Origin: Trichopria drosophilae
Taxonomy: Eukaryota; Arthropoda; Insecta; Hymenoptera; Diapriidae
Direction: 5' to 3'
Length of the DNA stretch: 64,000 bases
Assembly (NCBI GenBank): GCA_030407085.1
Contig: CM059587.1
Coordinates: forward strand, 29,733,001 to 29,797,000
The notes beneath the pieces were generated by a model. It made no database searches. It was not told the origin of the DNA and saw nothing but the letters and a program-made list of their open reading frames with translations. Position numbers and translations under genes: made by a program. Positions 27,701-42,700 of this stretch are shown one piece after another (position 1 is the stretch's first letter; the number at the start of each line of letters is the position of its first letter).

Positions 27701-30700
27701 TTCCAAATAACACCCTGGCTACTACAACGTTACTGAATCAACAACAGTCTGAATACAATGACTTGAAAGAGGAGATATTAAGTGCAGCTCGTCATGGGGA
27801 GACGCTCCTGGACAGTGTGCGTCAGTTGACCGGTAAAGGGACTGCCGATCGCCTTGGAAATGTCGCGGCTGTCGAAAGGTATCAATTTTTTAAATTTATA
27901 GGATATTTAAATATGGTTGCATAATATTACGACCAAAAATATTTATGAAAAAACATATTGCGAAAAATATATCTAGAAAATCGGTAAATTATAAAATTAA
28001 TTTTTCGACCGCCTTTATGTCAATTTAAGTCGTGATCCAGTCATCTTCGTAAGTCATCGCGTTTAATTAAATATATTTAAGGTACAATAAGTTAAAAAAA
28101 ATATGATGACAATAAATTTTGAAATTCAACTGTTTAACTGTTAACTTCGTAACAATTACGATTTACAATTATTTTGAATCTATTTAATAAATCATGTCAA
28201 TTAAAATATTATCGTAAATAAAAACTGGAAAAAAAATTAAATTCTAGAAAAAAATGTTAAAAACAATTTTGTTGGATTAAAGTTATTTATTTTGAGCATG
28301 AAATTAAAAATTGAACTAATACAATTAGTTGTGAGAAATAATTTTATGAATTTAGAATTTTATATTTAAACCATGAAAATAAATATTGTCAGAGTTATAT
28401 AAAAGGATGAATGGAAAAAGAAAGCATCTTCAATCGTTCAATATCTACCTGATGATGTTTGTTTTATGGTTCCAGTTAGTCAGCAGTTTACCTTCTTTTC
28501 TTCTAAGACAAGCACAACAATATGTTATATTAAAATTAACTGTATTTATAGTGCCAGTTACGACTTCTATAGTAAAATCAACTATATTATAGTGCGGATT
28601 ACCAAAAACTTCCAAGTATATGTTGTCTATAAATTTATATAAATTAATATTATGAAATTTCAATGCACACGTAATTATACAAAATAAATATAAACAGTTT
28701 ATGTAAAATGCTGTATAACCCGCCACAACCTAAACTAATAACATTTGTTACGATATTAACATTAATTACTTTCATAATAATTAATATTTCCTAATGTTTT
28801 TTGGCGTAATATATTGTACCGTACCATTTAGACAAGGTCGTCGTGTAAATTTATCTGCATATTAAATATGAATCATTTTTAAATATACATAAAAGATGTG
28901 TTTTTTCATTATTCTTCAGAAGTTTTAGTAACAGATATCAATTTATGAACTAAAATGGAATACAAACTAATATTTTCCAAACAAGAAACTTATCTGCACG
29001 AATTGGAATTATTTGCAAATTTTTATAAGAAAATATTTTCAACGGCCACAATTTTTGATGATTTTTGTATCATATTTTATTTTTGAAAGTACTGAGGAAC
29101 GAAGTTGATTTGATCAGTCGGTACTCCAACCTGCGACCTTTTGATTATCGGTCAGATGCTTCGCATCAACAATGAGATGTTGACTTCCGAGGTAAAATAA
29201 TGGAAAACAAAAAAATATCAGTGCATTTCAGTCAGTGGGACAAAATTTTTATTACATTTCTGAAAATGTACATTATGTACAAATCATCCAAAGTATTGCA
29301 ATAAAGAATCGCCAAAACTCTAAACTAAAACTTGAAAGTAATATTTCAATAATGATCTACATAACGATCGTTGATAAAATTGAATGAAAATACAATCAAA
29401 AATAGGAATTAAAACCCTAGTTATGTCTTATGTATTTGTATTAGGTTAATTATATTTTGAATTCGCAATTTTTACTTAGAGCTATGTATTTGAATTAAGC
29501 CTTTTTATTTTTTGGATTAAATTTAAAATATTTATTTTAGTGTTTAATTTTGATCTCTGGATTTTTATATTTAAGACTTAATTTCTGAATTATAAATTAA
29601 CCGAAGACAGCTATGGCGAGTAGTTTGAAAAAGCTGCTAAAATCTGAAGTTGAATAAACAAACTTACAATATTTTAACTGTGATTGCTAAAATTTAATAG
29701 TTTGTATCTGCTAATGTGGAGTCGTGGATTTTTCTATAGCTAGTTTCCGTGGTTTTAATTAAACGATCTAAAGTAAAATATTTTGCTGTTAATGACCTCG
29801 TGTGTCTTTTCCCATTTTTCAAAATTAAAAATACTTTTTCTTAGAAAAGCAAAAACACTTTTCTAAAAGGCTTAAACTGTATTTCTATCATCGAGTTCCA
29901 GAAGTATTTCCGAGATTAAAAGAAGCTGCATGAGTGCATAAAATCTAACGGGGAGTACTTTGAACGTAATAATATTGGTTTAGTCGAAAAAGTCCCCGCT
30001 ACTTTGTGAACGTACCTAGAACATCGCTTCTGAACGTATAAAACCTATTACTACACATCTTCATTTTCAAAAAAGCTAAAAATTGTATGGAATATTAAGT
30101 AGAATCCACTAGATCTACACAGTGTACAGCTATTATATTTAAAGCACAAAATTATTTAAGGTCGACTGATGAAGAATAGCTTGTACAAAATTCAACAGAA
30201 AAATCGATTTAGAGCACTACATGCCAAATGATTGTAATCTATCAGCTGAGGACGTTGTCGATGCGATTGAAATTATAAGATAAAATTATCTCAATTCTTT
30301 CACGTTTTTCCCATTAGGCCCTATGTAAATATGAAATATTGAAGAACTCGAATTTATATACGTATTTTTCTTTTTCAATTAAAACTGGTTAGTAAAATGA
30401 TATACAATTATATTTCCATTTTTATACTCCATAAATCTACACGGAAAAAAACACCACGGTTTTTACAAACCAAGATATGGTTGTATTGATACTATTATAT
30501 TGGTAATTATTCTCTCCGATATCTATTGTTGCTGGGAACATATTTGTTGGAATAATTTCCATCTACAAAGTTCTCTTTTCATTAGCAATGGTCGACCTAT
30601 CAATATTTTAATTCACAATGTTTCTTTGGTCGGTACGTCCAAACTTGTTTTTTCCGCGTATAGAATAACTTTTAATTTCAGTAGAATCGTAAAGTTCTGT

Positions 30701-33700
30701 AGGGAAAAATAGCCTCCACCCATTTTTATCAACCTTTCTTATGTATCTGAATAATTATTATTTTTAAACTAACCCTCTAGACTCATTTGATAAAACGACA
30801 CGAATGAATAATTTTCATTCGAACAAATACGTTTGGCCAAAAAATTCAGTTCCTATATTGGACAATTTTAGTATATGTATGTTATTTTTTTAATAAGGCA
30901 AGATGCTCATACATTTATATTGAAATGTTCGTAATCGACTTTATAAATTACGCTGATTCCAATCACTAAATGCAATCCTTCAAAAAAACGAATTGTGACT
31001 GTACCATGAAATAAGTCAACATTTTCGAAAATTACTAAAAGTACTTGTCCCCCTGTGAAATCTATGGAACATTGATTGACAAATATGAGAAATAAATTTA
31101 TCTTACCTTATCCATCTATATTTTTACTAATTTCTTTGGCATAATTTAGGAATAATATTTTTATTGGTTAGAATGACTAAAGGAACTGATCTGAATTTTG
31201 ACAATTTCTTGCACAGTTATTTTATTTTAGTTTTTGAGTATAGATTACTATATTAACATCTGATTACTTCAGTAGCCCCTTAAAATGCAGCACAAATTAT
31301 TATCAAACAACACTTTCACACTTTTTTAAAGCGTTTAATAATTTGGTTCATTTAAATTGCAACTTCGTCGTTGTTGCAATTAGTTGTTTTATCACCCCAA
31401 TTTTAATAACACCCTTTACTTTTTATTGTTTAAACTATGAACATCGCATACGACGTCGATAGATCTGTCATTAAATTCTTGACAAATGCCCTTTTCTTAA
31501 ATTCAAATTTATCAGTTAGTACCGGTGTCATTGGAATCATTTTTATTGTTCTTTGCGTGATTTTTGGGGACAATATGTTACTATGTTCAAAAATAATACA
31601 ACCTTCATAGTGGATTTACAAAACAAACGTTTTTTAGGTTATTGGTGCAACTGGAAGAGACCGAACGAACCTTCGATCTGTTTTGGTCGCACCACAGTTC
31701 GCGACTACGACATTGCCTGGCCCTTCGACAGTTCGAGCAGGATTTCAGGGAATTACAGGCGAATTTGGACCAACATTTAAAAACAGTCGAAGACATGACG
31801 GAAGTTGGAGAGACTCAGGCCAGAGTCGATCAGTTACTGCGTGAAACCTCTACCTTCCAAAGAATATGCAGAGTAAGTAAATTAGCATAAATTTATTCTG
31901 AACTTTACAACACATCACTTAACACACTTTTCGCAGCACGGAATTTTAGAATTCGGAATTGGAATCCAGATTTTTAAATTAAATGAGAAATGGGGACGCA
32001 GCAAAAATCGACAGTTCAAATAATCAGTGAAACCTATGGAAATTTTGTTTTATTTTCTTAATATTTGTCTAATGTCTTAGAAGGTTCCGTATTGCGAATC
32101 ATCAGTTAGGCCATAGTAGGCACCGTTAAAACATTTTAATTGCATTGATGGATTTCTATAAATAGATGATACGTTTAAGCACTTGCAAATTTCGATCATC
32201 CATCTCATAATCTCAGTAATGTCGAAATAAAAGTTCCTTTGAGAAAGAGAAAATGAAATGCATATAAATAAATTGATAATAAGTGAAGTAACTCTTTGGT
32301 TTGGATACTCTTGCAGCACACATGCACATCATGCACATCAGATGTTACATTGCACCGCTTTTCTCATTTTGTCGATAGTCCTATTTGTTGCATACCATGT
32401 GGATTTGGGTCTTGGTAAGCAGTCCACTTAACAAAATTCACTTACTTATTGTGCGATCTCTTATCTAAGTAAATACGGTCTGACTTTCTTCAAACTGTAT
32501 TTAGCTATATGTATGCTGCTCTTAATAGTTTGATATCTTCAAGGGACCAACGTATGAACCTTCTTGAAAACATATTTGGAAAATAAACTTCCAGAGAATT
32601 TGTCCGAGAAAAAAAATCGAATTGAGACAAATCTAAAGGGCATTAATGATCTTATAACTAAGTTTTCAAACTGTCACTTCATTGTACACTTTTCATTTTG
32701 TAGAATGAGTAAACAAAACCATAACTATTTTAACATAATACTATCTTGGAAATTTAAGAATGGCGATTGAGTGAAAAGTTAATTGACGGACATGTCCAAA
32801 AACAATTTTACTCATTTTTCTTATTAATTTATTGAATTTTTAATACAATAATAAGATTTATTAATCCTGACTTAAGTACATTGTTAACAATTTTTAATGC
32901 AAATTACAAAAATAAATGAAGAAAAATGAACAATTTTAAAATAACTTAATCCGAATGATTCTCAACTATAAAAGAGTAACATTCACAAATTCTCCGAGTC
33001 TATTTCTCAAATCTTTTATTTCCGATTAAACAGCAGGGCATGTTCGTTTTGTGATCGTCATAAAATATTTCAATTATTGGATGAGTTCCCTAAATATTTT
33101 TTTAATAGACTGCTTTCTCGGAGAGTAATAAAAGCTGCGAAGGGTGTTATTACAACAAATTAGAGTAGTATTGCTTCAGACTTCGATGACTGCTTGTATT
33201 CAATTTACAAAATAAGGTCAATTTTCTTTTATGAGTATGGGATTAAATTTAAGGATGTATATAGGTTCTAAAGAATCGAGAAAAAGAGTTTTTAGTGCAA
33301 GCTTCACTAACATCATATGCAATAAGATTGTAAAATATCTATAAGTAAAGTGAAACATTTAATTCTTTACATAGCCACAAAACTTAAAAATACTGGATTT
33401 ATTTTAATTTTACTGGTTAATCATTAATAACATTCACCCTTATTCAAGAAATCCTATGATTATATACAACCTGAAGAGCACATAGCGCTTAAAAACGTAT
33501 TCCAGAGATTTACCCAAACATCTTTGAGCAGGCCTTAATTATGGTAACCTTGAAAACACTTAAAGAAGTCCTTATTTTGATTTATCAAAATATTAATCCC
33601 GAAGTTGTATACTTTTCGAGACAACTCTTAAATAGGTATTTCAGACCTCTTTTCAACGAGAACTAAAAACATCAAGAGATTTTAGTTGTAATAATAAAAA

Positions 33701-36700
33701 AATACTCATAAAAGTATTAATTATGAACTCTTAAAATATTAAATCGAGGAGGTAATTATACCTGGCCAATCAATAGATAATTTTTTAAAGAGATCTTTCA
33801 AATGGTTATAGTTGTAGTAGACGAAAAAAGAGCTCTTAAAGAAGTTTCGCTGACGTCTTCTGAAAGTATTAATCCCAAAGAAGTCTTATACACGTGTCTC
33901 TTAAATCGACCATTCACATCTCTTTTTAAACATACCTAAAATCAACAAGTCCAGAAATGTGAGTTATAATAGTCTTAATTAAACGATCTAAAAATAATAA
34001 TCTCGAGGTGGTTATATTGTTTAAACATCACATACTTTTGTATTGTTTAGATCTTTTCAAAGATATCTTTAAATAAACGTCAAGATATTTTTTTAAAGGA
34101 CCTTAAGTCTTAATTATGAGGTCTTATGCCTGCCTGGACAAAGCACATTTCTTAAGAAGATTTTTCAAGCGGTTTTAATTGTAGTAGCCTCATAAGGGGC
34201 TCTTAAAGAAGGCTTGTTTACGACATCTCTAAATATTAATACCGGAGAAACCTTAGACTTGTGCAAAAAGTACATGTTTCTTAAAACGCTCGGTCAGACC
34301 TCGTTTCAAAGATAATTTAAAAAAAAACATCGTGTTTTAGCCATAATCTAAAAAAAGGTCTTAAAGAAATCATCCGTGTTTTTATGATTGTCTAAATATC
34401 GCATACCTCTTAAATTAGGTTTGCTGAGATATTTTCAAAACGCTCCTTTCAAAAGATTTTTTATGGTGACAATAAAGTAAAAAATATTAAGTTACCGTAT
34501 TAATTAAAACAAAAAATTGTAGTTCTAAGGTATTTAGTTATCTACAATAAATTACTAATTCTAAATAATACAAGTGTAAGCTGTAAAAGAGTTCTTTTGG
34601 CAAATATTGCATTTTAGAGGTCCCGTAAAGATCATCAAATCCATGTATAAGTCTCGCGAAAGACGATTTTAAGAGATGTTTCTGACGGGAATTTAAGACA
34701 TCTAAAAGTGCTTTAAAGGATATATTTTCTATTTAAGGGAGTTTTGTGGTAAATAGAATTAACATTCAGATTTCGATGAATATTTAAAGGAAGTTCAAGT
34801 ATGCTATAAAGATGCTTCAGTTAAAATTTCGTGAGATTGAGGTAACTATGAAACAAGAAATAAATTGTAACATTCTCACTATTTTAACATGTGGTCTTAT
34901 GGAAAGTCATCTATTTTTCGTTATATCAAAATAATTAACATTGAGATTTCTTTGGAAATTTGTTTAGTAATGGGAATATTTTATAAGGACCTATATCAAC
35001 TTTGAGCACTATTTTTCAGTACCTGTGGGGGTTTCAATAAATAAAATACTCAATAAACTTGGTACTTTATTTTCATCAGCTGTTTCATCAATGCAAGAAT
35101 GACATTTGGCAACTTTGCATGTATATGAATCTTAATGATCTTATGAACGGAAACTATATAAGATTATAAATGAAGTATTTGTTTTGACTTTGGTACATGA
35201 ATTTGACTAGCTTAGTAACCATAGAACTCCCTTAAGGAAAGTAATATGTATAAGCATAATTGTTAAATATTGTAGGCATGAATATATGATTTGTACATTC
35301 GGTCAAAAATTGTTTCTTTTTTAACGAAACAACTGGAGATTTCAAAATTATAACATAATATTTTTGAGGCATTGCTATAATTCCAATATTAAAATCCATA
35401 TACATTCTTACATGCTATCGAATCATATTATTAAGTAATATATGTGTGAAATACTTTTTAGGGCGCATCGATGGTCTGCAGTAATACCTACTAATAATTG
35501 TTTTAGCAAAATGCATCTCCTTAAAATTCATAACTTTTTTACAAAAAATTATTAGACTTGCGCACTAAAACTATTGGAGTGAAATTTCTTTCCAAATGAG
35601 TAAAAATCGATCGGTTGAAAAGGAGCTTTTAAACTAAACGAGTCAATTATGAGTTGTTTGGAACAAATAATCTACTCCCGATTGGGTATTCATTATTTAC
35701 TACAAAGAAGTAACGTATCTTAACTACTCCTTAGTATACTGAGCAGGTTACTCCAATCGTTTTAGACTACAACAAGAAAAGCTCTCGCTCGATAGTGTAT
35801 TTACATAAGAAATCTTTAAACGAAGGCTTATAACTAAACAAGTATAGTGTATTTAACAGTACTATTTATGTATGATTTTTAATTAAAATTTAGTGCTTGA
35901 TTTCATAATACAAAATATTAGTAAATTAGGGCACGCATGGTTTCTCAGAAATCCACAGTTGCTTTTCATACTAAATTTGCATTCATACAGGCCTTTTTGT
36001 ACTGCAGTTTAATTCAATATACATACCATATGCATAATAACACATTTTCAAATTACCAATTCAAAGCACTACTGATTATAGTTTTGATTCATCGCAACAC
36101 CTTGCAAAATATATAGTACTAGATATCTGAGCTGCTAGACATCTAGGTTTCTAGACTGCATTTTAAGTGACCTGCTGATATCAAGTTTTGTTTCCTCGGT
36201 CTTATCTAAACTAAACAGTCGACCAATACTAACTGCAGAGTTTAAATACACAATTTTATTTATTACAAATTAATTTGTAATCAAAAACATTAATTTGCTT
36301 CGGGGTTTGAGTTCTTCGATTTTATGATAAATGAGTTGTTTGAAGTTTCCTTTGATTAATTGTTTATTTAATTACCCGGAGCAATTAGTTCCGAGACACA
36401 AGTTCGAATAGCAATGCGCCTTCCTTTAATGTAAGAAGATTCTTTATTTCACGTGCTTGTCCTCTTTCATTTTTTTTTAGTCCTTTCTACAACATTTCTC
36501 TAAATTTCATTGAGTTTTCACTGAGAATTTCCAGTCCATAAAGAGTGAATTTTCCCTCAGAGAAATTCATATAATTTTTCATTCCCATCGAAATGGAAGG
36601 CAACCTATTTAGTTTCTTTTATTGCTCGAGGTAACGATGAAAGAAGGTATTAGACAGACTAGCATATTATTATTGCAAAACCAGCCTAGTGGTAACCAGG

Positions 36701-39700
36701 CAACTTAAAATGCAGTAGATCTTAAATTTTATTAATACAGTACAAGAAATATTCGTCTTCTCTAAGTTCGAGCATAGTAGCTTCAATATGTCTCATATAA
36801 GTTTGGATTGCATTTAATTTATTCCGATATTCTTTAGTCATCATCGCCTTGAAATGTCCAACAATTCGAGTTATTATACCCAATGTTAACATGGGCTGTC
36901 GGCATGATGAAACTTTTACAATTAAAAATAATTCGTTTTATTTATCGTGATGATACATGCACTGCATGACCAACACGGTGGCTAAATCGCTTTATATGAA
37001 TTATTTTTTGTATATATTCTCGGTTAATATATTGATGCAGTTTGAAGAGAACCTTTTCCAAATTGTTCAAATTTCAGAGTTTACGAGAACGAACGTACAT
37101 AATTTTTAATGTGTTGGAATTTCATAGTTAACACGTTCATAAAGAATCTTTAACTTCAGCAAATAGCGATACGTTCTAATGACATTAAGGGAAGAAAATC
37201 ATCATTTTTTGCAGAGTGAACGTAAGCTCTCAAAGCTAATGTTATAATAATACCCACGTATCCAAAATGTATTGGAAGGAATTGCAATGTATTCATTTCA
37301 TTATGTTTGAATTTTTTTTGTCAATTTAGAATACTGTTCAATATAAAAAAAAAACTTGATATTTTAATTATCGATTTTGAATACATACGAATAAAAAAAT
37401 TAAATATGAATCCATTTCTATCCAGAAAAAGTATTTGTGAAATTTATCAATGCACCTCTATCCTTATAAAATATAACGTTTGAATGCATTTGACTCTAAA
37501 AATAATATTTTGTTGAAAATGTATAACGTAACGAAATCTTTGAATCCAAATATAATGTGATATCAAAAGTATAAAAAGTAAGGAATGTCTTCAAATCCCA
37601 AAAAAGTATTTCCCGAAATTCCGAATACATTTAAATAAAAAAGAATATATTATTGTTGAAAATGTGCAAAGTAATGAAAGATTCTGAATAAAAAATAAGA
37701 TGTAAAAAGTGTAAAATGTATGGAAAGCATTTCAGTCCCAAAAAAGTAACGAAATCCCGAATACTTTTTAATCCAAAAATAATGTGATGTTTAAAAGTAC
37801 AGAATGTGAAAAATGCATTTCAATCCAAAAAAACTAAATACGGAAATTCGGAACAATTTTGACATATTTGAATCCGTATTTTGACAATTTCAAATACTTT
37901 TAAATTACAAAAATATCTGAAATTAATTCATACGAAATGATGATTTTGAATACATATTAATCCGAGAATAATAAAATGCTAAAACATTCTTAAATTTATG
38001 AATGCATCTCTATACTTGTGAAATATAATATTTGACTGCATTCATTTTGAATCCAAAATTAATGTATCACTAAATTAATAAAAATTTAATGCATACATGT
38101 ATATCCCAAAAAAATTGTAACACTGAAGTTTTTAATACATTTGAATCACAAAGTAATGTACATTAAAAGTGCAAAATATATAAGGAATGCATTTCAGTTA
38201 TTTTTGCACTGAAGTGTAATTTCATTTTGAAAGATCGTTATTGAACTCAAATTTATTGGAATGCATAACATTTTCTGTACAAATGTTATTTGGGTATTCG
38301 AATACAATGCAAGGTGGACAAAATCGGAATTGAAAATGAATGCATTCTTATCCATTTTGTATTACTGGGTATCCAACAGGGAAAGAAACTCGTGTCTTCT
38401 AAACATCTTGAAGACATAATTAAACACTTTGTTTTCAAATTTAAGGTCTCGTAATTTCCGTTTATTGATAGTAAATACAAATCGTTTGATTCTACAACCT
38501 AATTATTAATAAATTACACAAATCTTTGCTCGGGATATAATGTAGATAGTAAAATTATCTACATTTAATCCGTATTTGACGTTTTTGAAACATTTCTGTA
38601 TTCATAAATTAGTAAAACGAAGGCACATTATCAATTCGGCTGTCATCGGAAATATTCGGGAAATTTCGTTTCGACAGCTTACCTATTCTCTTCTATGTCC
38701 TTCATTAAACTGAGAAAACGATATAAACAATAAATTTCGAAAGAAACAGCACAAACATAAAGGAAGTATTAAGTAAAATAAACCAGACTGTTAAAAAACG
38801 AAACTATTCGAAATTACGTCAAATAAAATGATAGTTGCAAATCAAAGAAAGAGTTTGCCGATAAACGTGCATTATTCTGATTGGCGAATTTAAAATGAAA
38901 ATAAAAAAGTTATAACTATGAAAATTTTAGTAATTTGGAAAAGCGTTGATATTTAATTGAAAACTTATCGTGCGCTCTCGTTACTCCATTGGTTTTTATA
39001 AAGTTCTAATATTATTTGCAAGATTCGCTATATGTAGGCTTCTAATAATTTCTAATTTAAATACACTCAGAGAAATAATTTTTAGTATGTTGTTACAAGT
39101 TTTTGCGAGCTCATTTTAAGTTCATAGCATGTTAAAGTAACCGTTTTATACTGTTGTAAAGTTCTGTTTCTGCCAGAAGCAAGAATGAAAATTTCTGAGT
39201 GTATTTAAAAAAAATGTCTGTAATCGCCGGAATTGCCATTGTTTCAATAATGAATTTTTAGGGGGACATTGACCGATCCGAGGAAGTCATCACTGCTGGA
39301 CAGCAATTACTTTCCGGGAGACATCAATGCCCTGCCGAAGTTGTCGAACCAAAATGTGCCGAACTACAAAGAGTCTGCACCATGCTCAACCAGAGGCTGG
39401 AAAGAAGGTTACATACTCTTACCAAATGCAGGGAACTGATGGAGCATATCGAAAAGGTAATTATCTACTTTTCACTTATTTATTCAAAGGTTTTGAACGA
39501 AAATCGATTATGCCCTTGCTACTTTTTTCTTAACGTTTTCAGTAATATTCACAAAATCCAAATTATAGTAATTTGAGGACTTATTGTGACTATCAATATA
39601 CAAAATCTTAAAATTTTAATCTTATGTTTAAATTAAATTTTGCAATTTTTGAGATTTTGATTATAATACAAAATGTATAACTTATAAAAAGCAACAATTA

Positions 39701-42700
39701 CAGTTAAGCACTGCCTGATCTTTTTTCAATTGAAAATAAATGTATAGCTTCATAACAAACTACCCAGTTTAGTTAATAGGTGGCGGTGTGTTACCTCATT
39801 GCGGATTTCTCGAACAAGAAATTGTATTTTGTGAACGTATGAACCGGATATTTCATGGGGATTCTAAAGTAATCCACCAATATGGTAGAAATTTATACTA
39901 AAAGACGTAAATTAAAAGTGTCTGAATCAATCTTTCAAAATCCGAGCTCTGTAAGGGTAATTATAGTTTATACATGTGAATTCTTACAGAATACCAAAGA
40001 CGTTAATCAAAAATTAACCGAAGGTTATTGGAAATAAATAAAAATCAGGTGTTTCTAATAGTTCTCGTTCAATTACTTATTTTTACCAGTTGATGTAGAC
40101 ATTTTTAGTTTTCGATTTTCAGCATAAATGCTAACTTATCAAATTAAACAAAACTATTTAATAGTCAATAGCCAGATTGGATAGCAAATTTCAATTTTAT
40201 AGATATTAATAGTTTTGTCCCATAAGAAACCCAATACAAGCTACCATATTTTGATATCAGATTCAGATTTAATAACTTTTAACCCTCGGATATAAACATT
40301 CAGGCAAAATATTACACGAATTGTGGCACGGGTTAAAAAAGTATATAAAACTTGAGCAAACATTACCAATGTTAAAGATTTGTTTTATAAATTTTAAAGG
40401 CGAATACGTGGTGCACACGAGGAATAGAATTATTGGCATCGCAAAACAGTTCAACTCCACCTGACCAAGCACTCAAGGAACTCCAGTCGCTCATCGAAGC
40501 GGCCGAAGAGTTTCACCGTCCTAGAAGCATCTTCGAAGATTCCATAATGCCAGAAACTAAAGCTCTTGTCACGCAGGTAAACAATTTGCAAAAAAATAAC
40601 TAATACAAATACCTAATTGATATTAATAATTATTAATACGCTTGGGGATAGTTACAAGGTGGGGTAAAGCCATTTGTACATCATGAATTATGCATTTCAA
40701 TTGTATTCATTCAAAAACTTATTTGTTCGCTGGGTTGCTCACTGCCCGACAAAATGTCCGAACCTTACATAACCTTCAGGGCACTATTATTTTTGTTATT
40801 ATAAATTACATGAAACCAGACCATTTTCCTACTTCAAAATAACAATCATTTTTACCCAGAAACCGGACTATACTTAGTCCGGACTGTACTTAGTATATCG
40901 GATTATACTTACGAATGTTTTCATTGTGCTGAATCAAAATCAAGCCGAAAAATTATTCTATCACGTCAAGATTTTAAGACATCCTAAAGTGCAAAAAACG
41001 CAAATCATAATCGTGCCTTGACAAAAACGTCAACAACTTGATTAAAAAATCGTATCGGAACCACTGAAAGGGCATTTTAGAGCTGTTGAACAGCACTTTA
41101 ATATGGGGTTTGCCAAATTCTGAGCACAAAGTTTGTCCCATCACACTTTTAAGTTAAGATATCTCAAAATCTTAGACCATCCATATTTTTGATTTTGTGA
41201 TAACGTTAAAGTCTTGTATTACTTAAAAGTTTCTTACGTAATAGTTGAAATATTAACTTACGATAACTAAAAAATACATAAAAAATTACCATTCTAAAAT
41301 TTGTTAAAAGATCATTAGTATAATTTAATTAATCTGTTTGTAATAGCACATTAATGTAATGTTTCGCATAATATTGATGAATATTGGTACAGGTACTTCA
41401 AAGGATAGAAGATGTGTCGTTGATGTGTGATAACAGGATTATGGCATTGAAGCAACAGTTGATGAAGCCAGTGAGACCTGTGCAAACTGTCACTCCGGAA
41501 CCTGCAAAACCTCTCATGTCCGCCCCGCAAATGGTGAAGCCTGGAAGAATACTTAAAAAAGCCAATACTTTACCAAGAGTAAGTTAAAATTTTCTGTATA
41601 TATGACATCTTTTGATCAATACAAATACACCAGACATAAGCATTTACACGTTTTCTTGAAATTACATTTTTGGAATAATGGTTCGCTCGAAGTAAAGCAT
41701 TCATCCTGTATTAAGAACGAAAATACTTTTTCATTTCCGAACAAAATCTTATTTCAGGAAAATGTAGTTCAAGAAAATATATTTTCTTTATTTGTGAACT
41801 GAAATTCTATAACCGAAATTATAGTAACAGAGAATATTTTTGTTAAGATGCAAGTATCTTTACCTAGGGTGAGTTCAAAACAAACGTAATAAATTGCTGC
41901 CGCCGAATTGCTTTTAGAATAGCTCCCACTCGATAGCATTTAAGCTTCATAATTTGTCATTTCAACCATACCATGTAACAATTATGTCAAATGTAAAGCT
42001 CTAAACAATATACAAAAAAAATATGTTAATAAAAAATAACGTAAAGATAAGTATTTGACAGTTCTGTTTATCTCTTACATAGAATATAAAAAAGTAGTGT
42101 CTAGAAATAAAGAATTGACTAAAGGAATAATGAGCGAGATGCATACGAGTAGCTACAAAATGTGTATATTCCTTCGACAAGTGTAACAAATTTTAATGAA
42201 GAAACATCATAAATGACAGTATCTTACAAATATCAGTTGATCATAAAAACCCATACCAAGTATTCCATGAATCATTTTACGTTTAAAATGTGACTTATAA
42301 TAAGAACGTCAACTATCCCCACGTCAATAAATGGCCATAATACGAAACCTACAATACGCTAATTATTGAAAGATGAAAACGGAAGAACAAAAATGTCAAA
42401 GTTTTAGCGGGACAATAATTTCAATAAAATCTGGAGGATCAAATGATATCCATAAAATCTGTTTAAAAATTCTTTGAAATCCACTCTACCGCATTACTGA
42501 AATGTGTAATACGTAATCCTAAAATGCGCTTTAAGTATTTTGATAACACCGTCTAATACATCGGTATGTGTTCAACCGATTACAAATATGTAACCACACT
42601 GATAGCTTCGAACAAATGTATGTTAACAATTTAAGCTCCTACGGTATTAGTGTCCTTTTCACAATATATATTGAAACGTATACGTCAATTGTTCTAACTA

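Larger units (their letters stand above)
27879..31637 (+). other. DBS intron 5
   Basis: 3.76 kb between exons 5 and 6. It holds the decayed SINE head and one foldback (30438). The remainder is AT-rich with no recognised feature. The shorter introns at 24375-26027 and 26259-27618 also show only a small hairpin (25866-25935, TTAATTAAGG...ACCA..TTAATTAA). Confidence 0.75.
31873..39261 (+). other. DBS intron 6 (7.4 kb)
   Basis: Contains the two degenerate tandem arrays, the 39062 element and a weak foldback at about 35560-35770 (AAACTATTGGAGT with ACTCCAATCGTTT). No exon is missing: exon 6 and exon 7 join in phase with continuous family similarity. Confidence 0.75.

Noticed and set aside
30500..30712. 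70-codon plus-strand frame
   Set aside because: It lies mostly inside the foldback at 30438-30661, with no homology.
31605..31796. Minus-strand open frame opposite DBS exon 6
   Set aside because: It is an antisense shadow of the spectrin exon; the plus-strand reading has clear family similarity.
2000..38200. CRISPR-like arrays among the tandem repeats
   Set aside because: Units are diverged, spacers are not unique sequences of constant length, and the DNA is clearly eukaryotic.
40930..41210. Possible foldback around ATCACGTCAAGATTTTAAGA
   Set aside because: The inverted matches are short and interrupted. I could not define ends or flanking duplication.
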